From the NCBI RefSeq assembly GCF_963678635.1, contig NC_087063.1, forward strand, positions 2,452,073 through 2,516,072: DNA of 64,000 bases, written 5' to 3'. A model generated the notes under the pieces. It made no database searches and was not told the origin of the DNA. It saw only the letters and a program-made list of their open reading frames with translations. Shown piece by piece: positions 50,501 to 58,834 of this stretch. Within the stretch, counting starts at the first letter, position 1; each line of letters opens with the position of its first letter. Made by a program: the position numbers and the translations under genes. The DNA is from Symsagittifera roscoffensis. Taxonomy: Eukaryota; Xenacoelomorpha; Acoela; Convolutidae.

Positions 50501-52352
50501 TGTTGGTTTAGTGACAGTGATCAAGTACAACTTGGTCATTGTCAGCAAATTCTGTTTCACATATCCAACAAGTGTGCGCTTCTTCACGCGTGCATTTTGG
50601 TGTGCCAGTGAACGTGTAATATTTTCGTTTTTCGAGTTATATTTGTTTCGCCAAAGATTCGAGCGAGGCGATCAATTCCTTCATAACATTTTCTCCTCTC
50701 TTCAGTTCAAACTTTAAAACTTCACGCTTCCCAAATTCAACAACGGCAAGAGCGTAACCGCATGGTTGATGAATCTCTAGTGTTTGGTTGCTAGATTTTT
50801 AGGGGTCGGGTTGCGGTCCGTATACGGGTAGTAGTAGCGATTCGAGGTCAAAGTAAATAACTCTCGGTACATACCAGCGGGCAGTTAAATTTTTGAAACG
50901 ATGAGTGTCCTTTCCCGGTTTTGGCATAGTGATTACCACTCCCTCGTCTTGGTAGCACATTTCCTGGTGCCTTTGTAGTGTATCGATGGATGAACATGTA
51001 TGGAAGCATTTGCGGCAAATTTGGTTTCGGTCTCGGTGTAGTTTTCCACGCACATATTCCACAACACTCATCAAATCAGTGATCAGCACATAGTGATGAG
51101 TCTGTCCGTTGCTGAGTAGTAGTAGGTCAACACATAGATCACTTGAGTATTTGCTGGACAGTCTCAAAGGTAGCAATTCACCTTCTTTGTACCTAATGAA
51201 AACAAACAATTGAGTGCTCGGGTTTCTGGATGAACGTAATGTGTTATACATGATTAAACAAATGTTTTGTCAAAAAAAAATCAATGCTCACCGGAATACA
51301 TTGACTTGACAGTTGTTAAGTTGTTCAAATCGGTCAATATCATATAGTCCCATTGGCATCTCGCACCAGCCTTCAATTTTCACTACATGTTCTTGGGAGA
51401 GCTTGTAATTTTTCAGTTTGTTTCGATGTTGGTAGCTTTGGGCAGCAGGATAAAGAGCAGTTGTGGTCTCTGAATATCGATCATGGTACGCGGCCACAAA
51501 GCAGTATAGAAAGCACTTCTGATCGTTTCTCGTTTTAATGTTGGTGAAACTCTGTTTCACCGGTTTCAATGAATCGGGAAGGTCAATGTATGAGCCAGCA
51601 CGGATAAGAGAAAATGCTGCAAAACTTACAGCCAGCTTTTCAATGCGCTCCACAATCCAACCGCTACCGTGAGAAGCGAACGTGTTGATGGCATTGACCA
51701 TATTCTCAATCATTTCCAAATATGTCTCTTTCTCGATTCCATTGAAGAAGACATTGATCATCTTAGAATTCAGATATAACATTGTCTTCTCGTGGCGTAA
51801 CTCCCCGTCACCAGTTTCGTTTGTATCGCTCGAGAACTTTATCATACTCACGTCCACATGCAGTTGAAATTTACAGGGTCCTTCCTGCACTCTTTCGTCT
51901 ATCAACGCATCAATTTCCTCTTTGTTTCGCATGATTACATTCATCAGATCCAATTTATCCTCCTTAACGCTCAACTCGTTTCGTCTTAACTTTCCCCTAA
52001 ACGCAGATTCAGTTGGAGCAGATGATGTTCCCACCTCATTTCCGGGAGTCCAAATGGGTAGTTGATGGTTTTTCGACATATGTTGCCGGAACTTCTCAAC
52101 CGAGAGGAAGATTGTATGACAGTAGATACAAAGACTATCAGTTGAGACGTTGTGAGCTAGCTCGACATGCTCCCTAGCTTCTGCCAGCGAGCTGAAGGAT
52201 TCTCGACATTCGTCACATTTAGTTGGTGGCGGTGGGGCTGCGAATATCTTATGGATATTTTGTTCATGTCGTCTCAAGTTCCTTGGTGAACTAAAGACTT
52301 TCGAGCAGGTCGAACAAATGACTGGTGTCTGTTTTCCACTTGAGTTAGGCAT
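47578..52352 (-). pseudogene. Polinton protein-primed DNA polymerase B, two introns, three in-frame TAA
   Basis: Minus-strand exons 52352-51292, 51192-48620 and 48116-47578, with introns of 99 and 503 nt (GT-AG). The total is 1391 codons. The N-terminus has three C2H2 fingers (CSTC..H..H, CDEC..H..H, CIYC..H..H). The exonuclease has Exo I 'YFDLES' (Asp469), Exo II '[10 protein letters not shown]' and Exo III 'YHDVYLATD'. A treble-clef zinc site ('CWICETEF', 'DHCH') precedes Exo II. Palm motifs are A 'DANNLYG' (Asp880), B '[10 protein letters not shown]' and C 'YSDTDS' (about 1137). Exon 3 supplies the conserved end 'IALSPFDSKRFLL', then an acidic Ser-rich tail with 'KKRRKLDK'. In-frame TAA codons stand at 50799-50801, 50637-50639 and 50508-50510, between Exo I and Exo II. 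The same frame continues on both sides, so as read it cannot give full-length enzyme. A poly(A)-like AATAAA overlaps the stop. Confidence 0.88.
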
Positions 52353-54027
52353 TGTTGGTTCAAGATTGAGTGTTCAGGAAAGAAGAATTCTTTTCAAGAA
52401 ATTTTTCAAGTTTTACCAAAGCTGATTTTGACAAAGCAAAAGCGAGAAGTGAAAAGTTTTTCAAAAACAACATTTGGATCAAGACTATTAATTAAACTCA
52501 ATTACGTGGGTGAAGCATAAAATCAACAGTGGCTTTGAAGTGGTTGTAGTTTTGGGGCTTTATATGGTTTTATGAAATGACTGTCAATTCGATATTGGGT
52601 AAATGACTCAACTGTATTAAACAGCATAAATACTTGTGGCTAGAGTAGCTGACAATTCCATGAAGGGATCAACCCGGGAATGTTATTTCTTCTACCTAAA
52701 GTGTGTGAATGTTAACACCCACTGCTATTATCAACTTCCTTGTTAAGTCAACTTGACTAAATATTGAAAATATATTTGAATTTTTTTGCCAAGTTTTTTT
52801 GTTTCAACCAAAATGGTAGCCCACCAATCAAGTCAAGCAAGGACGACCCACCAATCAAGTCAATGCAAACATACCTGACAAAAATGATAAAGGGTAGTTG
52901 AGAATTTTGTTCATTTCTCAAATAAATTAGTATTCTATGACAAATTTCACATATAGTTCATCAAAAGATTGATGCAGGGCCGTTTGGTACAGTAAGCAAT
53001 AACTACCCGGCAGTGCTATTCATTAGGAACCTCTGAAACGCTTGCCCCACTGTAATATCGGGTCAAAAATTTGAGATGTTTCATTTTTAGTACATATTCT
53101 TGCAGTGAAAAAAAAAAGAAAAATTACAAAAAAACTTTTTTGTCTCCAAATCCAATGAAACCTGGTCCAATCCATTTGTCGTGATTTATTAAACAGGGTT
53201 GTAACCCATGTTGTAAAAATCGAAAAAAAGAACATATTTTGAATTTTTTAAACCATTTTAACCTGAAAATGAGTATTATTAAACGTGAAATCTGTTATAG
53301 ACATGTAATTTTATTATATATAATGCTTTATACTGGCTCATACACTCTCTAAAGTCTACTTCTAAGAGTCCTGGCTAACCCCACCAGGCTGTAGACATAT
53401 TAGAGAGAGAGAGAAAAAAAAACAAAAACAGAGAGTGTAAAGAGCCATAGGTAACTATGGTTGATTAACCAGCAGAATTGCTGGACCCATCCATAAATAG
53501 CTTTCTTTTGAAAAAGCTATATCCCAAAAGGGATAATAATGGGGTTTATGGATCTTCAGTTCTCTCTCTCTCTCTCTCTCTCTCTCTTTATCTTTTTCTG
53601 TGTTCATTTTTATATTTTGAAAACTATTATGAAAAAACATAACAAAAACATTTATATGTTTTTTGTTTCAACATCATTAGATAAAATCTTAGGAAGAGTA
53701 TTCAGTTTATTTTTTTTTTGGTTTTTCGAAATGAGCATTAAAAAAAAACTGATATAATTAAGTTGGATTTGACGAGAAATTTATCAAAATTTATACTTTT
53801 AGACTTTTATGCCGACTTTTTAATGTTATTTTGATTTTTTTTTTCTATTAATTTTTTCTTTTGATTTTATTTCCTTTCTATTGATTGAAATTTAAACTTT
53901 AAATTAGAAAAAAATCATAAACAAAACGTAAACAAAGATTCAGCCACAATAATAAAAACTTATCAAACTAAATAATAAACCCCCAAACTGGTGCACTCTC
54001 GGTGGAAACAAAGTTTTTTTTGAGTTT
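52353..54027. other. 1.7-kb non-coding gap upstream of PolB
   Basis: In an otherwise densely packed element this stretch has no credible gene. It holds the hairpin region at 53334-53590. On either side are very AT-rich segments (about 53215-53330 and 53590-53990) with many homopolymers. A small direct repeat 'cccaccaatcaagtcaa' occurs near 52811 and 52848. Confidence 0.6.
53334..53590. repeat. Nested hairpin region (structured RNA or DNA element)
   Basis: Stems read directly: GGCTC 53335-53339 with 53442-53446 and TACACTCTCT 53341-53350 with 53430-53439. They enclose GTCTAC 53354-53359 with 53391-53396 and CCTGG 53370-53374 with 53384-53388. Then CCATAG 53445-53450 pairs with 53455-53460 (loop GTAA), and CCAGCA 53469-53474 with 53479-53484. 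ATCCATAAA 53489-53497 pairs with 53545-53553. That stem encloses ATAGCTTT 53497-53504 with 53513-53520 and TATCCC 53520-53525 with 53530-53535 (loop AAAA), a three-way junction. A (GA)n tract (53402-53413) and a (CT)n tract (53561-53586) are complementary. It matches no RNA family I know. I see no hammerhead core. Confidence 0.75.
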
Positions 54028-54696
54028 TCAGAGATCTCTAAATTGCAGTTTGCGTTTTTTCGGCGCAAAGCAAGCATTGATAGGCGGCGTCTCAGCCACT
54101 AAGTTTGGTGCAGTGGGACTTTGACTGCCGGAAGAAGAAGTAGAAGAAGTATGCTGCTGCTGTTGTTGAGTGATTTGAAAAATATCCGGTTTTATTGGGG
54201 TTTTGGGCGTCTGCTGGTCCTCATCTTTTTTCTCTGTTGAATCTGGTGATTCAATCGACTCAATGTTCCAGTAGCTTTCTCGCTCTGCTAAATCTCTAAT
54301 GGATCCTTCCTGATTTTCGTAAAAGGGGATCGATTGGCAATCGTAGTTAAACAGTATTTATCTCGGTGAACGATCAAGACAAGTAGGGTCTTGAATATCT
54401 GTGCGCTTCAGCGCAGGATACGATTCAGTCACACAGCAACTCTCGTAGACCTGTTTTCTGTTTTGTATGAGGATACCAATTTGATCTAGCAAATAGTTGG
54501 GTAACATCATATGGTTTTTAGTGACCCATTCATCGAATTCTCTGCTTCCTGGATCAAGATCGTTGAAAGGACTTGTTTTTCGATGACGCATTTTCCGTTC
54601 CTGTTGAACCACTACGATAGAATCTCTGGTATAAGTTTGGTATAATATAGCTCTTTCAAGAGAATTAATTGAAATGATTTGCAGTGGAGTTGCCAT
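54028..54696 (-). pseudogene. Accessory protein with C-terminal NLS, interrupted by TAA
   Basis: ATG at 54696 and a single frame to TGA at 54028-54030 (222 codons), broken only by TAA at codon 113 (54358-54360). The N-terminal half starts 'MATPLQIISINSLERAI' and has no recognised domain. The half after the TAA is acidic, then Gln/Ser-rich, and ends '...PPINACFAPKKRKLQ', an SV40-type nuclear localisation signal. The tail shares order and words with the PolB tail ('ES.W.SPE..', 'PPIN..F', 'KK.RKL'). It is divergently transcribed from the PC4-like gene across a repeated intergenic region. Possible early regulator. Alternatively the shorter product ending at the TAA is the real protein and the rest is decaying. 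Confidence 0.55.
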
Positions 54697-55400
54697 CGTT
54701 GAAAATTTTGTAGTGACTGATTTTGAGAGATTGAATAAAAATAGTGAGTAGATTTAGTTTGACCTACCACTTTTAGTTTTTTATTGCTGGTGGTCTAAGA
54801 TTTAGCCAATTACCATAAATCTGGTTTTGTGAAATTTTATTATGTTTTCAGGACTTTTGCAATTAAAGTAGAAATGTGAACGCTTTGAAAATCTATACTT
54901 CAAAGAAACAGCATGGCGCCTTTTTATGATACCCTAAGCACAAAATGACCAAAATTTTACACTTCAAAGAGATAACATGCATGCCGCCAGGTTAAAAACG
55001 TTGAGATTTATGAGCTAAAACGGGAATTTGCCAGACAGATGCAAGCTAATTCTATCTCTACTTCAAATAGAGTGCATGACGCTTTTTTTTATGTCCCCCG
55101 GACGAGGGGCTTTAAAGGTCTCCACTTCAATATGAGTACATGTATGCCGACATGTAACATTAACTGAGATTTATGACCCATTTATGTGCTTTCCAGACAG
55201 AAATGACAGATGCAATAAACACGCTTTTATCTTATACAAATCCAATTGCAAAAACTAATTAAATTCTCCCGCTATAGGCTGAAGGGGCGCCATAAAAGTG
55301 AATCCACAGATATTTGTTTATCTTCTATCCAATTCATTATTCATTTCACTCTATCATAAAACAGTTGAATCAACAAGTCACTACCGTTACCACCACCACT
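54697..55400. promoter_or_regulatory. Divergent intergenic region with a doubled 165-bp unit
   Basis: Two tandem copies of an A+B unit. A is at 54898 ('acttcaaagaaacagcatgg') and 55062 ('acttcaaatagagtgcatga'). B is at 54960 ('acttcaaagagataacatgc') and 55126 ('acttcaatatgagtacatgt'). Each B is followed by 'gagatttatga' (about 55012, 55170) and 'ccagacag..atgcaa' (about 55031, 55193). The period is 164-166 bp. A TATA-like 'cataaaag' near 55290 precedes the plus-strand gene. The arrangement fits a bidirectional promoter or origin. Confidence 0.6.
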
Positions 55401-55826
55401 ATGTACTCGTCGCTAGAAAATGATACAGACTTTTACGATGATTTTCAAGATATATCTTCGGGAGAAAAACGCATTGTACGGGTTGGAACGAAAACTTTTG
55501 ACAAAACGGGTACATATATCACAGTTAAGTTATATAAAAAGAAGGAAGATGGTGTATTTAAATGTTATCAAGCAGTGACCTTAACGACAAGAGAATTTGA
55601 TTGTTTGGCAGATAATTATTCAAAGATTAAAAAATTGGTTAAAAAACAAACTGGTGAAAAGACTTCATCTTCTTCCTCATCCTCCTCAGCTGTAAATGTT
55701 AAACATCATAAAAGACGATACACGTCAAAACGATTAGTCCCTCCCAAAAAAGAATGTGCTGAAAGTGGCGATGAAAACGATGCGGATGATGAATACCCGA
55801 ATAATAAAAAGTGTAGAGTTGCCTGA
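55401..55826 (+). CDS. PC4-like single-strand DNA-binding protein
   Basis: The start ATG at 55401 (MYSSLEND) is chosen because the upstream frame has no ATG and the TATA-like box lies 110 bp before it. There are 141 codons. Residues about 22-86 follow the PC4/p15 fold order. A basic strand 'RIVRVGTKTF' is followed by 'YITVKLYKKK', a turn 'EDGVF', a strand ending 'QAVTLTTREFDCL' and an amphipathic helix 'YSKIKKLVKK'. The family binds single-stranded DNA and acts in transcription and replication. A Ser-rich run, a basic patch (KHHKRRYTSKR) and an acidic tail follow. It is one of only two genes on the plus strand of this Polinton and is followed 60 nt later by the HPHIHV gene. Assignment rests on pattern, not a search. 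Confidence 0.5.
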   Translation: MYSSLENDTDFYDDFQDISSGEKRIVRVGTKTFDKTGTYITVKLYKKKEDGVFKCYQAVTLTTREFDCLADNYSKIKKLVKKQTGEKTSSSSSSSSAVNVKHHKRRYTSKRLVPPKKECAESGDENDADDEYPNNKKCRVA

Positions 55827-55885
55827 AACAGAAAAAAAAACGTTTGAATAATTTGATTTAACCAGCAGAATGGTTGAAGCAATGC

Positions 55886-56506
55886 ATGAGCAGTCGCCTG
55901 AATTTTTTAAAAAAATTTCGAAAGAATTTAAAATTTTTTATTCTGAACAACGAACCCGACGCCTCACAACTCCCTCTAAACACAAATTTTGCATTTGTAA
56001 CCCACTCAATTCAGAACGAGTCTTGCGCCCAATTGCTCGACAATGACCATCCCCACATCCATGTTCTCATCGAAGTAACCAAGGATTGTGTCGACGTAGT
56101 GAAAAAGATGACCTCAACCACTTTCGTTGTACCTTGTCTACTCTCATCTTTCAAGCATCTAATATTGGGTTGCAGTAAACTTCACCTATCGGGACCCCTG
56201 ATGGAAAAATTAAAAATTGCTGTCAACTACAACAATTCTATTAACAACTCAACTGACATTGGTGGTGCTTCTCTCCAAAGAAGATTGCCACAAGTTTGCT
56301 TTGCTTCACAAACTCGATCCATTCAAACTCAAACTGATTTAATCACTAATGTAACAATTGAACGCTTCATTAATATTTTGAATGGTGATAATGCCGCCGA
56401 GTTTTCTAAAATTATTGATATCATTTTGAGTGGGTATGGTCGTTTAGAGATTGATTTAAATACTTTGTTTGTTAAATTTATAATGGAAAAAAAATTTAAA
56501 CTCTAA
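55886..56506 (+). CDS. Accessory protein with HPHIHV motif (possible HUH-like)
   Basis: 206 codons, ATG at 55886, TAA at 56504-56506. Basic N-terminus (LKKFRKNLKFF), then 'FAFVTHSIQN' and 'DNDHPHIHVLIEV', about 25 residues apart. A hydrophobic strand with a nearby His-hydrophobic-His strand is the order of motifs I and II in Rep-type HUH endonucleases. I do not see a convincing motif III: the nearest Tyr is in 'AVNYNNS', with no Lys spacing. So relaxase/nickase activity is speculative. Transcribed with the PC4-like gene. The sequence also has another open frame through its first 170 bp (from 55871), so a frameshift near the A/T runs at 55905-55960 cannot be excluded. No other family recognised. 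Confidence 0.45.
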   Translation: MSSRLNFLKKFRKNLKFFILNNEPDASQLPLNTNFAFVTHSIQNESCAQLLDNDHPHIHVLIEVTKDCVDVVKKMTSTTFVVPCLLSSFKHLILGCSKLHLSGPLMEKLKIAVNYNNSINNSTDIGGASLQRRLPQVCFASQTRSIQTQTDLITNVTIERFINILNGDNAAEFSKIIDIILSGYGRLEIDLNTLFVKFIMEKKFKL

Positions 56507-56560
56507 AAACGGTTTTTAGAGCCTGCGATAACGCTAGAGGCAAGTGTTCTAGCAACCATA
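56501..56560. terminator. Palindrome between convergent genes
   Basis: CTCTAAAAAC (56501-56510) and GTTTTTAGAG (56512-56521) form a perfect palindrome about one central base, overlapping the stop codon of the plus-strand gene. A second stem follows at once: GCCTGCG (56521-56527) with CGC (56532-56534) and AGGC (56538-56541). GGTT/AACC can close around it. It lies where the plus- and minus-strand units converge, so it may serve termination or processing. Confidence 0.55.
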
Positions 56561-56623
56561 AAACATGTTTTTTTCTTAAAAATAAATTATAAATCATTAA
56601 AGAAATGCATCAGTATCACAAAG

Positions 56624-57070
56624 TTATAACGTCATATGTTTAGCAAAACGCATCATGTCATGGTCATTAACCTTGAAACCTATAGGAAATTTAGATGAAA
56701 TTATAACATGAGCAACATAAATACAATAAAGTCCGCACAAGACCGAGTTAGCTGATTGGATTGGCTTATTCATCAGTATTTGGTTTCCCTCATGGATAGA
56801 ACGTCTCATATTTTTGTATACATGTGGATAGTTGTGTAGGCTTCGTCCAAGAGGATCTGCAAAAAAGATTTGACCACCAGCTTGAGCAAACAGTAACCAA
56901 TGAGTTCCTGGCTGGTCTGAGTTTGATGCGTTCACTATCATGAAAGTATTGTCACGTTTCAATATTGTATTAAATGCTAAGTTAGCGGGAAAAATGCCAC
57001 AAAATCGATGTTTCAAATGCTTGCATCGGTGAATAAGCTCAGTAATCTGTAAATTGTCCATTTTTTTCAC
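56624..57070 (-). CDS. Adenain-type cysteine protease
   Basis: 148 codons. It is recognised by the adenovirus-protease catalytic layout: His57 in 'GTHWLLF', Asp72 in 'FFADPLG', Gln105 in 'NKPIQS' and Cys112 in 'VLCGLYC'. In the family this enzyme matures capsid and core proteins during virion assembly. It is shorter than adenovirus proteases but complete around the active site. It starts only 5 nt after the major capsid stop, with the ATG (or a second ATG three codons in) in the linker, so the two are likely co-transcribed. TAA stop near 56624. Confidence 0.85.
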   Translation of the reverse strand: MKKMDNLQITELIHRCKHLKHRFCGIFPANLAFNTILKRDNTFMIVNASNSDQPGTHWLLFAQAGGQIFFADPLGRSLHNYPHVYKNMRRSIHEGNQILMNKPIQSANSVLCGLYCIYVAHVIISSKFPIGFKVNDHDMMRFAKHMTL

Positions 57071-57074
57071 CGAG

Positions 57075-58391
57075 TCAACTCATTAGAGTGTTTTTAGCTA
57101 TTTTTCTATCGGAACGCACGTAAACTGTTGATGCACGCTCTCCCATGAAAAGTAATTCTACATTTTCCCCCAGCGGTGCATCAAACTTCAGTTCTACTGA
57201 AATGGTGCAATTGGTCAATTCAGGATGAATAAAGTCATGTGAAGCCTCCTGAGTAGATGTGAGATCGAATGCCATAATATAATGATTGTGATAATTAGCC
57301 AAACTGATTCCATGACTATTGTTATAAACAAAGTCTAGAGCTTCCAATGTGTTATAGTATATTCTTTTGTTATCAGTCGTTGACAGAGGAGTTTCTGCAA
57401 TGGGCAGACCGTTTCGGTAAACAATGATTTCATTCAGCTGAAATTTTTGATAATGAAACGGGTTTGTTCGGTTAGTTCCCAGGTATGCTGTATTCGAGCT
57501 CATTGCTAAAATCATTCGACGAACTGGCTCTTTGGCAAAAACGTCTTCTTGTCGCCAGCTTTGCACACCAGTTGTGTCCAAAAAAGTTCTCGGTAAAACT
57601 TCAATATAATTGTATATTGCGGGTGTTTTCAACAGAGTTTTTTCTATCGACGATAGCACAAAATCGGTTACTGTCATTTTGCGCACATATAGGTTAGCAT
57701 CTGTGATTTCAACACGGTAATGTTTATCTCTATGCTCAGACATGATAACAAAGTCAATAGGAGATCGTCTCAGATAAAATCTTATTGTAACAACGCTGAT
57801 AAGATGTTTGTCACATGATAAAAAATCACAAGCAATTTTACCAAATAAACGGAATTCGGTTGATGCAGCTACGATTCGTTTACGTTCTGCGACATCTTCA
57901 GCTCGCCCATTAGCACCATCAATACCTGATGGATTATCTTCATAATAATAACCTTGACAAGCAAGCCATGTTTTCTTTGCATCATTACCATGTGAAAATT
58001 CGGTCTCAATGAAACTCTTATGGGCAAAATTGGCATTGGTTGTTGAAATTTTTTCTCCATTCAAGGACATTGTGCATTCGGAAAATAAAGATGAAAGTGG
58101 ATTGTTAACCAAATATGGGGTGTCTCGTTGTGCTGCCTCTGTAGCATGAGTTCGCAGTACATTACCATTATTTTGAACAACGCGTGCTACAATCTCCAAG
58201 CGAGTTCGTTGAAGATCGATAAAATTGTTTCTATCTCCTAAAACTTCAAATTCAAGCATAGGACCATCAGGTGAATAAGATGGACCAATTTTTTGAGTGA
58301 ACGCATTTTCAAATGTAACAAGTAGAGGAGGCTTTTCAAATAAATCTAATGAGCTGTGAGTTGCTTCAGTTGGCAATAAATTAGAAATCAT
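57075..58391 (-). CDS. Polinton major capsid protein (hexon-like, double jelly roll)
   Basis: 438 codons, intact. Supported by position (between protease and pX-like gene), length, and Polinton MCP features: N-terminal 'LDLFEKPPLLVTFENAF', 'FIDLQRTRLEI', 'LVNNPLSSLFSECTMSLNGEKIS' and a beta-rich second half with 'GISLANYHNHYIMAFDL' and 'NCTISVELKF'. It would build the icosahedral shell as trimers. Its ATG overlaps the end of the upstream gene by 11 nt in a different frame. TGA stop. No damage seen. Confidence 0.85.
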   Translation of the reverse strand: MISNLLPTEATHSSLDLFEKPPLLVTFENAFTQKIGPSYSPDGPMLEFEVLGDRNNFIDLQRTRLEIVARVVQNNGNVLRTHATEAAQRDTPYLVNNPLSSLFSECTMSLNGEKISTTNANFAHKSFIETEFSHGNDAKKTWLACQGYYYEDNPSGIDGANGRAEDVAERKRIVAASTEFRLFGKIACDFLSCDKHLISVVTIRFYLRRSPIDFVIMSEHRDKHYRVEITDANLYVRKMTVTDFVLSSIEKTLLKTPAIYNYIEVLPRTFLDTTGVQSWRQEDVFAKEPVRRMILAMSSNTAYLGTNRTNPFHYQKFQLNEIIVYRNGLPIAETPLSTTDNKRIYYNTLEALDFVYNNSHGISLANYHNHYIMAFDLTSTQEASHDFIHPELTNCTISVELKFDAPLGENVELLFMGERASTVYVRSDRKIAKNTLMS

Positions 58392-58806
58392 TTCGTACTT
58401 TGGTGAAAAAGTTGGACCGACTTCTCAGTGGGGTTCGTTTCTGTGGAATGAGAGCTTTTGTTTTTCTTTTTCTTGTTGTTGTTGTTGTTGTTGCTCTCTT
58501 CCGTTTTCTGCTCATATGGGACTTACTGCGTCCAGCTCCAACTTGTTTTTTGATTGTGTTTTTTACTGTGTTTTTCAAGGCTTGTTTGGGCGTTTTCTTC
58601 CTGGTTGCTATGTCTAATAATTCGGGTGCTGCTTGAACAAGTAATTCTTTTCCAATACGTTTTGCTGCTGGTACTATAAATTTCCGAGCTAACGAAAGTG
58701 CTACTCGTCCAATACCCATAGCCACAGCACCGAAGCCACTACCCCGCTGTCTGTAATGTCCTGAGAAGTGAGGCATGGTCGCTTGATTGTGATAGTATGC
58801 CTCCAT
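58381..58806 (-). CDS. pX-like basic core/minor virion protein
   Basis: 141 codons. The N-terminal 'HYRQRGSGFGAVAMGIGRV' is the Gly-rich segment seen in this Polinton protein. An amphipathic helical part ('AAKRIGKELLVQAAPELLDIA') and a very basic C-terminal half with KRKR, Thr-runs and RKRKTK follow. The composition suits DNA condensation or a capsid cement/membrane-active role, like adenovirus pX or pVI. Overlaps the start of the capsid gene. Function is inferred from position and composition. Confidence 0.65.
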   Translation of the reverse strand: MEAYYHNQATMPHFSGHYRQRGSGFGAVAMGIGRVALSLARKFIVPAAKRIGKELLVQAAPELLDIATRKKTPKQALKNTVKNTIKKQVGAGRSKSHMSRKRKRATTTTTTRKRKTKALIPQKRTPLRSRSNFFTKVRNDF

Positions 58807-58834
58807 AATCTTAATCAGAAAATTTTTGAAATTT

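Noticed and set aside
53334-53590. Hammerhead ribozyme in the hairpin region
   Set aside because: Neither strand shows the CUGANGA and GAAA core in the right places.
53402-53590. CRISPR array or rRNA
   Set aside because: No spacer-repeat periodicity and no conserved rRNA motif anywhere. The context is animal nuclear DNA.
47578-54360. A variant nuclear code with UAA as tyrosine
   Set aside because: About 1950 codons of C2CD5 and the kinase contain no internal TAA, and several Polinton genes (integrase, protease, pX-like) end in TAA at tight gene borders. The standard code fits, and in-frame TAAs are better seen as mutations or readthrough sites.
58400-58636. Plus-strand frames opposite the Polinton genes
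   Set aside because: They are antisense shadows of clear minus-strand genes (here a hydrophobic image of the basic pX-like protein).
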